DNA of 64,000 nt from Ezakiella massiliensis (GTDB taxonomy: Bacteria > Bacillota > Clostridia > Tissierellales > Peptoniphilaceae): the NCBI RefSeq assembly GCF_900120165.1, contig NZ_LT635475.1, positions 1,364,001-1,428,000 of the forward strand. Direction: 5' to 3'. The translations under genes and the position numbers were made by a program. Positions 7,317 through 15,231 of the stretch are shown here, piece by piece (positions within the stretch are counted from its first letter, which is position 1; each line of letters starts with the position of its first letter). Under the pieces are notes generated by a model. The model was given only the letters and a program-made list of their open reading frames with translations. It was not told where the DNA came from and did not search any database.

Positions 7317-9208
7317 AGAAGGCCCTTTACAGAGTGCTTAGGCCAAGGACCTTTGCAGAAGTTATAGACAAGGACATCATAACATCTGTCCTCAAAAATC
7401 AAATAAAAAACCAGGCGACCAGCCACGGCTATCTCTTTTGCGGAACTCATGGGACTGGTAAGACCTCTGTGGCCAAAATTTTTTCGCGGGCTGTCAACTG
7501 TTTAAATCCGATTGATGGCGAGCCCTGCAACAAGTGCAAAAATTGCCTGGAGATTTTGGAAGACAGGTCGGTTGACGTTCTTGAACTGGACGCGGCTTCC
7601 AATAACGGGGTCGACAATATTCGCGAGCTCAAGAGCATGGGCGTTTATCCGCCGACCAATCTAAAAAAGAAAGTCTACATCATTGACGAGGCCCACATGC
7701 TTTCAAATTCGGCCTTCAATGCGCTTTTAAAAATTTTGGAAGAGCCACCAGAGCATTTAATTTTTATTTTGGCGACCACAGATCCAGATAAATTGCCCGA
7801 CACGGTAAAGTCTCGGGTTCAAAGGTTTGACTTCCACACGATTTCCAAGCGGGCAATTGAAAAAGCATTAAAAAATGCGGCGGTAAAATTAAATGAAGAC
7901 ATAGATGACTCTGTTTTTAAACTCATCGCCAACGAATCGCGGGGGTCCATGAGGGATGCGCTCTCAGCCCTTGATCAAGTTTTGGGACTTCCTCAAAGGC
8001 CAATCGGCGAAAAAGAAGCCGTGGAACTCTTGGGACTCACGGGAATTTACGAGCTTATGCCACTTGTTACAGCCATGATAAATTTTGACTACATGGGAGT
8101 CTTAAATGAAACTGACCAGCTGGAAGACTTGGGCAGGAGTCCGGAGAAATTAATTTATTCGCTAATGCAAATTTTTAGAGACCTTTATGTCTTAAAGATT
8201 GACCAAGATGCCGACGTATTAAATAAGGAAGAGTATTTTAAAATCATTAATCAAATTGAAGTTCCGGCTATTTTAAATATTTTGGAGAGGCTGAGGCTAA
8301 TTTTAAATGATATTTCCAATGCCTACGACCGCTTTATGGTCTTTCAAATTGGCCTACTTGGCATAGTCAAGGACGATTATATAAAGAGTCAGTCCTATCC
8401 GACCGGACCAGTTGAGAGGCCCCAGCCAAGTGTAAGCACAAGCCAAAGTGAAAAACAAAATGCAAGATCAAATTCAAGTTCAGGCTCAAGGGAAAGTGAA
8501 AATAAAAACGTAATTTCAAACGCAGATTCAAAGGCCAGAGATAGTGAAAATAAAAATGCGATTTCAAATGCAGATTCAAAGTCGTCAGCAAAGCAAGAGC
8601 CAGCTCAAAGCCAGGCCCAAGATTTTGGAGGGGACGACCCCTACGCCAATCTTGATTTTATAGAGGGCGTGGATATGGAAGAGGCCTATGACTTTGAACC
8701 AGAGGCTAAAAGTACAAAGCCAAGAGCTAGCGAGCAGGCAAGTAAAAACGACCGACCAGTGACTAGTGAAGGTGCGGTTACTAGTGAACCTGCACAAGTT
8801 AGTGATCAGACGGTTACTAATGAACACGCGCAAGCAAATGAACCTACAGAGACAAATGAAGATGTAGAGACAAATGAAACTGTAGAGAAAAACAAAGCTG
8901 AAGAGACTAATGAATCTGACGAGGACAATCCATCGGGCAATGAAATTTACGACCTGCTGGTTGACAAGCTCCCGCTCTTGGTAGACATCAACGAGGTATT
9001 TTTTATCAGGATGGAGGGCGACCACTTGATCTTTAGGCTCAAAAACCCAGCTGTAAATGACGACCGTCTGGATATGTTTAAGGCGGAAATCGAACAAGTG
9101 ATTTTTGATTCCTACGGCAGACGGGTAAGTATTTTAAAGGAGAACGAGGATCCGGCCATTGAAAGGGCCAAGGCCTTGTTTGGAGATAAATTAAATATTA
9201 TTAGTTAA
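7313..9208 (+). CDS. dnaX: DNA polymerase III subunit gamma/tau
   Basis: 631 residues. Clamp-loader ATPase of the replisome. The AAA+ domain (about 1-230) has Walker A GTHGTGKTS near 44, a zinc-binding set of Cys (CLNPIDGEPCNKCKNC near 63-78) and Walker B VYIIDEAHM near 116, then the sensor SRVQRFDF. Residues about 380-545 are a hydrophilic linker of repeats: two copies of a SENKN-x-ISNADSK unit and a run of T-N-E units. A short ordered domain (YDLLVDKLPLL... to the end) follows, as in tau-like C-termini. It starts by ATGA overlap with pncB; ebfC and recR follow, the usual dnaX-ebfC-recR order. Confidence 0.96.
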   Translation: MKKALYRVLRPRTFAEVIDKDIITSVLKNQIKNQATSHGYLFCGTHGTGKTSVAKIFSRAVNCLNPIDGEPCNKCKNCLEILEDRSVDVLELDAASNNGVDNIRELKSMGVYPPTNLKKKVYIIDEAHMLSNSAFNALLKILEEPPEHLIFILATTDPDKLPDTVKSRVQRFDFHTISKRAIEKALKNAAVKLNEDIDDSVFKLIANESRGSMRDALSALDQVLGLPQRPIGEKEAVELLGLTGIYELMPLVTAMINFDYMGVLNETDQLEDLGRSPEKLIYSLMQIFRDLYVLKIDQDADVLNKEEYFKIINQIEVPAILNILERLRLILNDISNAYDRFMVFQIGLLGIVKDDYIKSQSYPTGPVERPQPSVSTSQSEKQNARSNSSSGSRESENKNVISNADSKARDSENKNAISNADSKSSAKQEPAQSQAQDFGGDDPYANLDFIEGVDMEEAYDFEPEAKSTKPRASEQASKNDRPVTSEGAVTSEPAQVSDQTVTNEHAQANEPTETNEDVETNETVEKNKAEETNESDEDNPSGNEIYDLLVDKLPLLVDINEVFFIRMEGDHLIFRLKNPAVNDDRLDMFKAEIEQVIFDSYGRRVSILKENEDPAIERAKALFGDKLNIIS

Positions 9209-9229
9209 AATAAATTTTAGGAGGTTATT

Positions 9230-9559
9230 ATGAGAAATTTTCCAGGTGGCGGCAATATGAAAAAAATGATGAAGGAAATGCAAAAGCTACAAAAGGACAT
9301 GCAAGAAAGCCAAGAGGCTATCGAAAACGAAGAATTTGAAGTTTCAGTTGGGGGCGGAGTTGTAAAGCTCACTATCAACGGCAAAAAGGAAGTCCTATCC
9401 ATGGACATCGACCCAGATGTAGTTGATCCAGACGATATTGAAACTCTAACTGATTTAATAATTGCAGCTGTTAACCAAGGCATCACCACTGCCGAAGAAA
9501 AAATGAACGAATCCATGGGCAAGTATACCCAAGGACTCAACCTGCCAGGAATGTTTTAA
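9230..9559 (+). CDS. ebfC: YbaB/EbfC nucleoid-associated protein
   Basis: 109 residues. A small dimeric DNA-binding protein of the YbaB/EbfC family: an N-terminal helix rich in K, M and Q (MKKMMKEMQKLQKDMQ), then VSVGGGVVKLTINGKKEVLSM and a DLIIAAVNQG helix. RBS TAGGAGG lies 8-9 bases before the ATG. It sits between dnaX and recR as in most Firmicutes, and its TAA shares one base with the recR ATG. Confidence 0.95.
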   Translation: MRNFPGGGNMKKMMKEMQKLQKDMQESQEAIENEEFEVSVGGGVVKLTINGKKEVLSMDIDPDVVDPDDIETLTDLIIAAVNQGITTAEEKMNESMGKYTQGLNLPGMF

Positions 9560-10155
9560 TGGCAGATAATTACGTTGACAATTTGTCGGACAGGCTGTCC
9601 AAGCTGCCGGGCATTGGGAGAAAATCTGCCAAGCGTCTGGCCTTTTACATTTTAAATATGCCAGAGGCTGACGTGGACGCGCTTGTGGATGCCATTGTCC
9701 TGGCCAAGGACAAGATCCAGCGCTGTAAGATGTGCGGAAACTTTTCCCAAGAGGAGATCTGTCCCATTTGTAGCTCGCCCAACCGCGATCACTCCAAGCT
9801 CATGGTGGTTGCATCGGTCAAGGACATTGACGCCTTTGAGGAATCGCTTGGCTATGATGGCCTTTATTTTGTTTTGAAAAATGACGAGCTAAGTCCAATC
9901 AAGGGGATTGGGCCAAAGGAAATTGGCGCCGATGAATTTGTCGAAAGATTAAAATCAGAAGAAGTTAAGGAAATTATTTTGGCCCTGGCCACAAATATTG
10001 AGAGCGAACACACGGCGAAGTTTTTATCAATGCTGGCCAAGGAGGCTGGCAAAAAAGTTTCCACGCTTTCAACTGGTTTGCCAGTAGGCGGGGTCTTAGA
10101 ATACTTTGATCCTCTGACTCTGAGGCGGAGTTATGAGGGCAGGATTGAAATTTAG
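9559..10155 (+). CDS. recR: recombination mediator RecR
   Basis: 198 residues, full length for the family. RecR works with RecO/RecF to load RecA on gapped DNA. Seen in order: helix-hairpin-helix (LSKLPGIGRKSAKRLAF), zinc finger CKMCGNFSQEEICPIC near residues 55-70, Toprim domain starting KLMVVASVKDIDAFE, and the tail GLPVGGVLEYFDPLTLRRS. Its start codon overlaps the ebfC stop by one base. Confidence 0.97.
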   Translation: MADNYVDNLSDRLSKLPGIGRKSAKRLAFYILNMPEADVDALVDAIVLAKDKIQRCKMCGNFSQEEICPICSSPNRDHSKLMVVASVKDIDAFEESLGYDGLYFVLKNDELSPIKGIGPKEIGADEFVERLKSEEVKEIILALATNIESEHTAKFLSMLAKEAGKKVSTLSTGLPVGGVLEYFDPLTLRRSYEGRIEI

Positions 10156-10163
10156 AGGTGTAT

Positions 10164-13001
10164 ATGTACAAGGGATATAAATTAATTAAGGAAGAATGGC
10201 TGGACGAGTACAAGTCCAAGGCCAGATTATTTGAACACGAAAAGACAGGGGCCCGCGTTTTAAAGATGGAAAACGACGACGACAACAAGGCTTTTTCAAT
10301 TGGCTTCAAGACCGTTCGCGAGGACAGCACAGGCATTTGCCATATACTTGAACACTCGGTTCTAAGCGGCAGCCGCAAGTACAAGACCAAGGAGCCTTTT
10401 ATGGACCTGATCAAAAACTCCTTGCAAACTTTTTTGAATGCAATGACTTTTAATGACAAGACCATTTATCCGATTTCATCCAGGAACGAAAGGGACTTTT
10501 TTAATCTTTGCGATGTTTATTTGGACGCTGTATTTTTCCCAGCCCTCCACGAAAATGACAAGATTTTCAAGCAGGAAGGCTGGCACTATGAAATTGAAAA
10601 CGCTGACGACGACATAAAGATAAACGGCGTTGTCTACAATGAAATGAAGGGGGCCATGTCCTCAGATATTTCTCAAGTTTATGAGCTGATCGGAAAGTAT
10701 CTCTATCCAAATTCTTCTTATTGCTACAACTCAGGTGGGGACCCTGCGGATATTCCAGATTTGACCTTGGACGAACTCCGCGCCTACCACAAGAGCCACT
10801 ACAATCCGACCAATTCCTATGTTTTTTACTGGGGCAACGGGGACACCGAAAAGGAACTGGCTCATTTGGATGAATACCTATCTCAATTCGACCGCATTGA
10901 TGTCGTCGACGATATGAAGGACATCCAGCCTTTGGAAAATTCTTTTGAAAAAGTCTTATATTATTACGGGGAAGAAAAGGCCAAGAACGATTTTGTAACC
11001 GTGTCCTTTGTTTGTGGGGACGGAAAAAATCCTGTGGACAAGTTGGTCCACGATTTGATCGAGTCAGCCATGATTTCCGAAGACGGGGCCAACATCAAGG
11101 ACCGCCTGATCCAAGAAGGCCTGGCCGAAGACGTAACTGGTATTTATTCTATTGGAGACAAATTAAATTTCTCCGTTATCGCCAAGAAGACTGACGCCGC
11201 CAATAAGGATAAAATCGTAAAAATCGTGGAAGAAGAGCTGAAGAAACTCGCCGAAGACGGCATTGAAGAAAATGTGTTAAAGGCCCTGATCCACCAACAA
11301 AAATATGATACGCTAAACTTTGGCGATAGCCCCCACAAGGGAATTATGGTCTACATCAGGGCAACTGATTCCTGGCTATACGGCAACGACCCAATCGAGG
11401 GCCTAAAATTTAAAGAAGCAATCGAGACAATTGAAAAAAATCCTGGCCTGGTCAAGGACTACGCCAAAAAATATTTAAATGGCGACAAGATGGTTTTGGT
11501 CATCAAACCAGACGCAGAATTAAATAACAAGAGAGAGGCCGCCCTTAAAGAAAAGATGGCAGCCTACAAAAAATCTCTATCTAATGAGGAAATTGAAAAA
11601 TTAATTGCAGACACCAAGGACCTTTTCGCCTTCCAATTATCCGAAGACAGCGAAGAAGCCAAGGCCACAATTCCTGCCCTTGATGTCAAAGACTTAAAGG
11701 TCAAGGTTGATGAAGTGCCTGTTAAAATCGACGGCAACTTGTCCTTTGTGGACACCTTTACAAACGGAGTTTTATATATGGACGCCAGCACATCGATTGA
11801 TGACATGGCAGACAGGGACATAGAAATTTTAAATATAATTTCCAAGCTTATTGGCAAGGTCGACACTAAAAATTATTCTTACAAGGACTTAAATACAGCA
11901 ATCAATCTCAAGGCCTACGACTTCGACCAAAGCTTTGCAGCAAGCAAGTACTACGACAAGGAAAGTGGTGAATTTACTTTGGTCCAAAGAATTTCCGCCA
12001 ACCGCGGAGACTTTGCAGACGCCTTTGAATTGTTAAAGGAAATCACCTTTAACACAGATTTCTCAAAAATTTCCAGGGTCCGCGAGCTATTAACAGCTGA
12101 GACAACTAAGAAAAAGATGACAGCAGTTATGGGCGGAGTGGGCATCACCCTTGTAGAAGCCTTAAAGGGCTTTGGCAGGGCAGCAGAAATCAGGGCCCTC
12201 TTGAGTGGAACTAGAGAAATCAAGGCCATTGAAGAGCTCTTGGCAAAATCAGATGCTGAGATCGAAAGCATTTTAAATGATGGCTATAAAAAATATCAGG
12301 ACATTTTCAATTCAAATGGATTCTTCCATATAACTGGCGAAGAGGAAGACTTTGAAGAAATTAAAAAAGTTTTGACAGCTCAAGGCCTTTATACTGACAG
12401 TCGTGACCGCAAGGAAATCCCAGTAGGATCTGGCACAGCCAAATCAACTGCCATTGTTGCCATGACAGACGTCAACTACTGCGTGGACGCTTGCCCATAC
12501 GAATTAGAAAACGGGGCTGACTATGTAGTTTCACGTGCCCTTTCAAACTCATATCTCCACGACAACATCAGGGCCAAGGGCGGAGCCTACGGAGACGGCA
12601 TCAATGTTTCGCCAAACATGGTTTACATGTTCTCCTACCGTGATCCAAATCTGGACAAGACCTTTGAAGTTTACGAAAACGCTTACGATTGGCTGAGGAC
12701 TAGGGACTTTAAAGAGGAAGATTTAAACTCCCTCATAATCGGTGCCTACAATATGTTTGACTCACTCTTAACGGCAAGGCAAAAATCATTGACAGCCTTT
12801 GGCATGCTCTTAAGCCACAAGACAGTTGACGATACCAACCGTGAACTGGGCCAAGCCCTAAAGACTGACAACGAATCCTTCAAGGCCTTCGCAGATAAAT
12901 TGGAAGCCGCCATGAAAAATAAGGGCCGGGCAGTTCTTACAAATGATAAGGGAATGGAAGAGACGAAAATTAAATTCGAAGACACAATTGAAATAAAATA
13001 A
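10164..13001 (+). CDS. M16C insulinase-family metallopeptidase (presequence protease-like)
   Basis: 945 residues. The inverted zinc motif HxxEH is HILEH at residues 60-64, with the distal glutamate region NEMKGAMSS near 160, as in the PreP/CYM1 branch of M16 peptidases that degrade short peptides. The length equals one full M16C polypeptide with two enclosing halves. No signal peptide is present, so it acts in the cytoplasm. A GTG at 10158 is in frame, but the ATG at 10164 with GAGG 5 bases ahead is more likely. It may supply amino acids from imported peptides. Confidence 0.9.
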   Translation: MYKGYKLIKEEWLDEYKSKARLFEHEKTGARVLKMENDDDNKAFSIGFKTVREDSTGICHILEHSVLSGSRKYKTKEPFMDLIKNSLQTFLNAMTFNDKTIYPISSRNERDFFNLCDVYLDAVFFPALHENDKIFKQEGWHYEIENADDDIKINGVVYNEMKGAMSSDISQVYELIGKYLYPNSSYCYNSGGDPADIPDLTLDELRAYHKSHYNPTNSYVFYWGNGDTEKELAHLDEYLSQFDRIDVVDDMKDIQPLENSFEKVLYYYGEEKAKNDFVTVSFVCGDGKNPVDKLVHDLIESAMISEDGANIKDRLIQEGLAEDVTGIYSIGDKLNFSVIAKKTDAANKDKIVKIVEEELKKLAEDGIEENVLKALIHQQKYDTLNFGDSPHKGIMVYIRATDSWLYGNDPIEGLKFKEAIETIEKNPGLVKDYAKKYLNGDKMVLVIKPDAELNNKREAALKEKMAAYKKSLSNEEIEKLIADTKDLFAFQLSEDSEEAKATIPALDVKDLKVKVDEVPVKIDGNLSFVDTFTNGVLYMDASTSIDDMADRDIEILNIISKLIGKVDTKNYSYKDLNTAINLKAYDFDQSFAASKYYDKESGEFTLVQRISANRGDFADAFELLKEITFNTDFSKISRVRELLTAETTKKKMTAVMGGVGITLVEALKGFGRAAEIRALLSGTREIKAIEELLAKSDAEIESILNDGYKKYQDIFNSNGFFHITGEEEDFEEIKKVLTAQGLYTDSRDRKEIPVGSGTAKSTAIVAMTDVNYCVDACPYELENGADYVVSRALSNSYLHDNIRAKGGAYGDGINVSPNMVYMFSYRDPNLDKTFEVYENAYDWLRTRDFKEEDLNSLIIGAYNMFDSLLTARQKSLTAFGMLLSHKTVDDTNRELGQALKTDNESFKAFADKLEAAMKNKGRAVLTNDKGMEETKIKFEDTIEIK

Positions 13002-13015
13002 AACTGCAGACACAA

Positions 13016-13052
13016 AAAGAGCACATCTGCTTTAAATACAGGTGTGCTCTTT
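13016..13052. terminator. bidirectional terminator between the M16C gene and tyrS
   Basis: A 14-bp stem with one G-T pair (13016-13029 with 13039-13052) flanked by A and T runs on both sides. It serves the two convergent genes. Confidence 0.85.
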
Positions 13053-13063
13053 GCTTTTAATAT

Positions 13064-14278
13064 TTATTTTGCTGTGATCTTGAGGAAGGTTTTTTTACCT
13101 TTTTTGATCACGAATTCTTGGTCGAATTTATCGGCTGTCAGATTTAATTGGGGGTCGGTGATTTTTTCGTCGTCGATTGAAACACCGCCACCTTGAATTA
13201 GTTTTCTGGCTTCGCCGTTTGATTTGGCGAGTCCTGCCTCAACCATGAGTGATAAAATGCCAATGCCGTCGGCAACTTTTGCTTTTTCGATTTCAAAGGC
13301 TGGCATATTTTCCAAATCCATTTTGCCTGAGAAGAGCTTGCGGGCAGTTTCAATTGCTTGGTCAGCTGCTTCCTTGCCGTGGACGTCTTTTGTAATTTCG
13401 TAGGCCAGGATTTCCTTTTGCCTGTTTATATCTTCTTCGGAAGTGATTCTGTCGATTTCATCAAGTGATAAGAATGTGAGTTGGAGCATAAATTTCTTTA
13501 CATCCCTGTCGTCGACATTTCTGAAGTATTGGTAGAGATCAAATGGCGAAGTTTTGTTTTCGTCCAGCCAAACAGCGTTACCCATGGACTTGCCCATCTT
13601 GACTCCGTCAGCATTGACGAGTAGTGGGATGGTCATGGAGTAGACCTTGGCGTCTTCCTTCCTGCGAACGAGTTCGTATCCGCCTAGCATGTTAGACCAT
13701 TGGTCTGATCCGCCAACTTGCAAAATACAATCTTGTTCTCTGTATAGCTTCAAGAAGTCGTAGGACTGCATGAGCATGTAGGAGAATTCAAAAAAAGTCA
13801 GCCCGTCTTGGAGACGATTTTTGTAGCAGTCGAATGTAAGCATTCTATTAACTGTAAATTCTGTACCAATTTCGCGGACAAATTCCAAGAAGTTTAAATC
13901 TCTTAGCCAGTCGCCGTTGTTCATAAACATGCCATGGTCGCCGTCCATATTTAAAAATTTGGACAGTTGCTTTTTGAAGCATTCGGCATTGTGATTTATA
14001 AAATCCAAGGACATCAAAGCCCTCATATCGTTACGACCACTTGGGTCACCGATTAAAGTTGTGCCTCCACCAATCATGGCGATTGGCTTATGGCCTGCCA
14101 TTTGCATCCGCTTCATTAATGTAATTACCAGATAGTGGCCGGCTGTGAGTGAGTCCGCTGTGCAGTCAAAACCTACATAAAAAGTGACTTTGTCATTGTT
14201 CAATTTTTCTTCGAGTTCTTCGGGGTAAGTCATCTGATCAATTAGTCCCCTGGCTCTTAATTCTTCAACTAATTTCAT
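13064..14278 (-). CDS. tyrS: tyrosyl-tRNA synthetase
   Basis: 404 residues, class I synthetase. The HIGH-like motif is TAGHYL near residue 45, the KMSKS-like motif is KMGKS near 229, and the C-terminus has an S4 RNA-binding domain (LSLMVEAGLAKSNGEARKLIQGGGVSI). GDPSGRNDM and QVGGSDQWSNM are family signatures. RBS AGGAGGG precedes the start. A T-box leader and a strong promoter lie upstream, so expression should rise when tRNA-Tyr is uncharged. Confidence 0.96.
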   Translation of the reverse strand: MKLVEELRARGLIDQMTYPEELEEKLNNDKVTFYVGFDCTADSLTAGHYLVITLMKRMQMAGHKPIAMIGGGTTLIGDPSGRNDMRALMSLDFINHNAECFKKQLSKFLNMDGDHGMFMNNGDWLRDLNFLEFVREIGTEFTVNRMLTFDCYKNRLQDGLTFFEFSYMLMQSYDFLKLYREQDCILQVGGSDQWSNMLGGYELVRRKEDAKVYSMTIPLLVNADGVKMGKSMGNAVWLDENKTSPFDLYQYFRNVDDRDVKKFMLQLTFLSLDEIDRITSEEDINRQKEILAYEITKDVHGKEAADQAIETARKLFSGKMDLENMPAFEIEKAKVADGIGILSLMVEAGLAKSNGEARKLIQGGGVSIDDEKITDPQLNLTADKFDQEFVIKKGKKTFLKITAK

Positions 14279-14292
14279 ATTTCCCTCCTAAA

Positions 14293-14434
14293 ATAAAAAA
14301 ACCCAATGAACAATTGGGCGTCGTCAAACACGGTACCACCAATCTTCATGGGAATCCATCTCTATCAAATCTCTTAACGGGGATAAGCCGCCAGCGTCTT
14401 TCTCGCTGGAAAAAAGTCATCCGTATCTATGACT
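14293..14434 (-). promoter_or_regulatory. T-box leader of tyrS
   Basis: On the minus strand the leader carries TTGGTGGTACCGTG, the T-box that pairs with the tRNA acceptor end (forward 14329-14342). A Tyr specifier TAC occurs in GATACGG of the stem I region (about 14418-14426). The terminator CCCAAT/ATTGGG with a T run (14295-14318) directly precedes the RBS. The alternative antiterminator would use the T-box. Confidence 0.88.
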
Positions 14435-14440
14435 GACCTA

Positions 14441-14469
14441 AGTATAGCAGGGAAATGGACTTATGTCAA
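14441..14469 (-). promoter_or_regulatory. sigma-A promoter of tyrS
   Basis: Minus strand TTGACA (14464-14469) and TATACT (14441-14446) separated by 17 bases, directly upstream of the T-box leader. Confidence 0.85.
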
Positions 14470-14515
14470 GATGGAAATGCTTTGATGTATTTGTTATAAT
14501 TTAAGGGGAGGGCTT

Positions 14516-14956
14516 ATGAAGTTAAAAAAGTTTTTGATTGTTACAATAATAATATTTTTAATCGCCTTTGGTATATATAGGTTTTTTCGCATAGACCATG
14601 ATGAGATGACTTTATCTGCCATCAGCCTCAACTGGAGTCTGCCTCTCCCTAAGAGTGCTAAGGTCGTGGCCCATGAATCCGACACGGGCTTTACAGGAGA
14701 CGGCGTTAAGTATACGGTTTTAAAATTCAAAAGGGAAGAGGCGGAGGTCTCGATCTTTGGTAGGCGGTCTAGAAATCCCATTCCCTCTGAGGATAAAATC
14801 ACGGCAAATGATATTTATAAAAGATTTTTTAAGAAAAACTTTCCCTTTGATGACATGGCTTATGTGGGGACCCTTTCTAAGGACGGCTACGATTTGATGA
14901 TTATTTTTTATGACCCGGCTGAGGATAATTATATTATTTTCGAGTATTTCTTATAG
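14516..14956 (+). CDS. membrane-anchored protein of unknown function
   Basis: 146 residues, family not recognised. One N-terminal membrane helix (about 5-22) with positive residues before it, then a soluble domain of about 120 residues that would face outside (SLPLPKSAKVVAHESDTGFTGDG...KYTVLKF near 45-75). The soluble part ends in beta-type stretches (YDLMIIFYDPAEDNYIIFEYF). RBS AAGGGGAGGG is strong and a TATAAT lies at 14495-14500. It runs divergently from tyrS. Nothing links it to the hut genes. Confidence 0.75.
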   Translation: MKLKKFLIVTIIIFLIAFGIYRFFRIDHDEMTLSAISLNWSLPLPKSAKVVAHESDTGFTGDGVKYTVLKFKREEAEVSIFGRRSRNPIPSEDKITANDIYKRFFKKNFPFDDMAYVGTLSKDGYDLMIIFYDPAEDNYIIFEYFL

Positions 14957-15031
14957 GAAGCTTTTAAAATTTCACAAAAAATCCTTTAAAAAATTTCTCT
15001 CAAAGATTTTTACAAAATATTTACAAATATT

Positions 15032-15049
15032 TCGTGATTTCAGTCACGA
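15032..15049. promoter_or_regulatory. inverted repeat upstream of the hut promoter
   Basis: TCGTGA, TTTCAG, TCACGA: a perfect 6-bp dyad that ends 5 bases before the -35 box at 15055. Position and symmetry suit an activator or repressor site, possibly for the LysR or LuxR protein of this locus (inference). Confidence 0.5.
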
Positions 15050-15054
15050 TTTGC

Positions 15055-15083
15055 TTGCATTAATTTTTTCTAAGTGTTATAAT
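15055..15083 (+). promoter_or_regulatory. promoter of the hut operon
   Basis: TTGCAT (15055-15060), 17-base spacer, TATAAT (15078-15083). It is the only good promoter ahead of the leader ORF and hutH. Confidence 0.8.
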
Positions 15084-15107
15084 CAAATTATTGAAGGGGG
15101 ATTTCCT

Positions 15108-15158
15108 ATGAGAAGAAATTTCACAATTCAATTAAAGATTTTGAACCGCAACATCTAA
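15108..15158 (+). CDS. 16-residue leader peptide ORF before hutH
   Basis: ATG at 15108 with the RBS GAAGGGGG (15093-15100) encodes MRRNFTIQLKILNRNI and stops at TAA 15156-15158. The last codons (Asn-Arg-Asn-Ile) are the 5' arm of the terminator at 15144-15171 and the stop lies in its loop. A ribosome on these codons would block the hairpin. There is no His codon, so it is not a classic histidine attenuator. Confidence 0.55.
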   Translation: MRRNFTIQLKILNRNI

Positions 15159-15171
15159 GTTGCGGTTTTTT
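15144..15171 (+). terminator. terminator/attenuator ahead of hutH
   Basis: Perfect 9-bp stem AACCGCAAC/GTTGCGGTT (15144-15152 and 15159-15167) and a T run, located between the hut promoter and hutH. No other promoter is obvious downstream, so readthrough must be controlled here. Confidence 0.8.
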
Positions 15172-15231
15172 GTTCGCTTTATCACAGTTTAGTGATTGGA
15201 GAGGTTTTTAAAAGAAGATTAGGAGGATAGT

